Part shown: piece by piece, positions 6,861 to 6,993 of the stretch
Numbering within the stretch: position 1 is the stretch's first letter
Layout of the letters: every line of letters starts with the position of its first letter
Assembly (NCBI GenBank): GCA_003641695.1
Contig: QNBL01000143.1
Location: forward strand, 1-6,993
Direction of reading: 5' to 3'
Length of the DNA: 6,993 bases
Origin: Spirochaetota bacterium
GTDB taxonomy: Bacteria; Spirochaetota; Spirochaetia; B11-G9
The notes under the pieces: model-generated
Seen by the model: the letters and a program-made list of their open reading frames with translations, nothing else
The model's database searches: none
What the model was told of the DNA's origin: nothing
Translations under genes and position numbers: made by a program

Positions 6861-6869
6861 ACGCACACA

Positions 6870-6875
6870 CTCCTC
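6870..6875 (-). promoter_or_regulatory. Ribosome binding site deciding the start of the LivK-type gene
   Basis: On the minus strand this reads GAGGAG, a near-perfect Shine-Dalgarno sequence nine bases upstream of the ATG at 6860. The alternative in-frame GTG at 6866 would leave only three bases, which is too close, so this site argues for the ATG. Confidence 0.8.
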
Positions 6876-6883
6876 TTATTTTT

Positions 6884-6901
6884 TTCCGGCATACACCGGA
6901 A
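6884..6901 (-). repeat. Small inverted repeat in the permease/binding-protein gap
   Basis: TTCCGG at 6884-6889 and CCGGAA at 6896-6901 form a six-base-pair stem with a six-base loop. On the minus strand it lies three bases after the permease stop and just upstream of the ribosome binding site of the binding-protein gene, followed by a run of A. It is not a terminator in the leftward direction. It could mark an mRNA processing or stabilising site that lets the binding protein be made in excess, or a protein-binding palindrome; neither is shown. Confidence 0.4.
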
Positions 6902-6904
6902 TTA

Positions 6905-6993
6905 TTACCTTCGTAAAAGTACTCTTCTAACCCTCGTTGCAACCTGCCGTGTAATTGCTCCCTCAGGCCGTACCAGAAGTATTACAATGAGAA
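6905..6993 (-). CDS. C-terminal tail of a branched-chain amino acid ABC permease (LivH/LivM type, truncated by window edge)
   Basis: On the minus strand a frame is open from the window edge to a TAA at 6905-6907, giving 28 residues. They read as a hydrophobic strand ending in ILLVRPEGA, then a basic tail with several arginines. A final hydrophobic helix followed by RPxG and a short charged tail is how LivH-family permeases end, and the gene directly upstream of a LivK-type binding protein on the same strand would be expected to encode such a subunit. The fragment is short, so the choice between LivH and LivM is open. The stop is 44 bases before the ATG of the binding-protein gene, consistent with one operon. 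Confidence 0.7.
   Translation of the reverse strand, partial: LIVILLVRPEGAITRQVATRVRRVLLRR

Noticed and set aside
6861..6866. GTG at 6866 as start of the LivK-type protein, giving two more residues
   Set aside because: The GAGGAG site would be only three bases away; the ATG at 6860 has nine-base spacing and gives a normal signal peptide beginning MKKR.
6905..6993. Dedicated promoter for the LivK-type gene within the permease tail and gap
   Set aside because: On the minus strand a TTGCAA and a TAATAAT are visible but about 29 bases apart, and no pair with 16 to 18 base spacing matches the -35 and -10 consensus.
1..6993. CRISPR array, tRNA, rRNA, insertion sequence, phage or toxin-antitoxin genes
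   Set aside because: No spaced direct repeats, cloverleaf, transposase or terminal inverted repeats were seen; nearly all bases are taken up by transporter genes and one phosphoesterase.

Overview
The window looks like chromosomal DNA of a free-living or host-associated bacterium with moderate GC. It reads best as a spirochaete of the Spirochaetaceae type. The main clue is the N-terminus of the two secreted binding proteins: the signal peptides end in ...FVFA|NGAKEE and ...GVLFA|AGEKE, a pattern I associate with Spirochaetaceae (Treponema, Sphaerochaeta, Spirochaeta). This is recognition from memory rather than a search, so the assignment is moderate confidence.

Positions 1-5560, plus strand, hold the downstream part of one tightly packed operon. 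It encodes a peptide/nickel-type (Dpp/Opp) ABC importer in the order permease B (5'-truncated by the window edge), ATPase D, ATPase F, binding protein A, permease C, followed by a calcineurin-like metallophosphoesterase. Neighbouring genes overlap by 1, 4 or 8 bases or are separated by 2 to 6 bases, so they are almost certainly co-transcribed and partly translationally coupled. The operon promoter lies outside the window. Together A captures the ligand in the periplasm, B and C form the membrane channel, and D and F hydrolyse ATP. The phosphoesterase is cytosolic and could act on an imported or signalling phosphoester, but the sequence does not name its substrate.

Positions 5561-5648 are the gap between two convergent operons. 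It holds two strong hairpins; one, read on the minus strand, is a good intrinsic terminator for the leftward operon.

Positions 5649-6993, minus strand, are the end of a second importer operon of the branched-chain amino acid (Liv/HAAT) type: the C-terminal tail of a permease entering from the right edge, a 44-base gap with a small hairpin and a strong ribosome binding site, then a periplasmic binding protein as the last gene before the terminator.

I see no mobile element, CRISPR array, tRNA, rRNA or obvious new system. The points worth a second look are the unusual B-D-F-A-C gene order, the loss of the C-terminal cysteines in the F ATPase while D keeps them, a lysine where DppA has its ligand-binding aspartate, the phosphoesterase riding on the operon, and the structured convergent gap.
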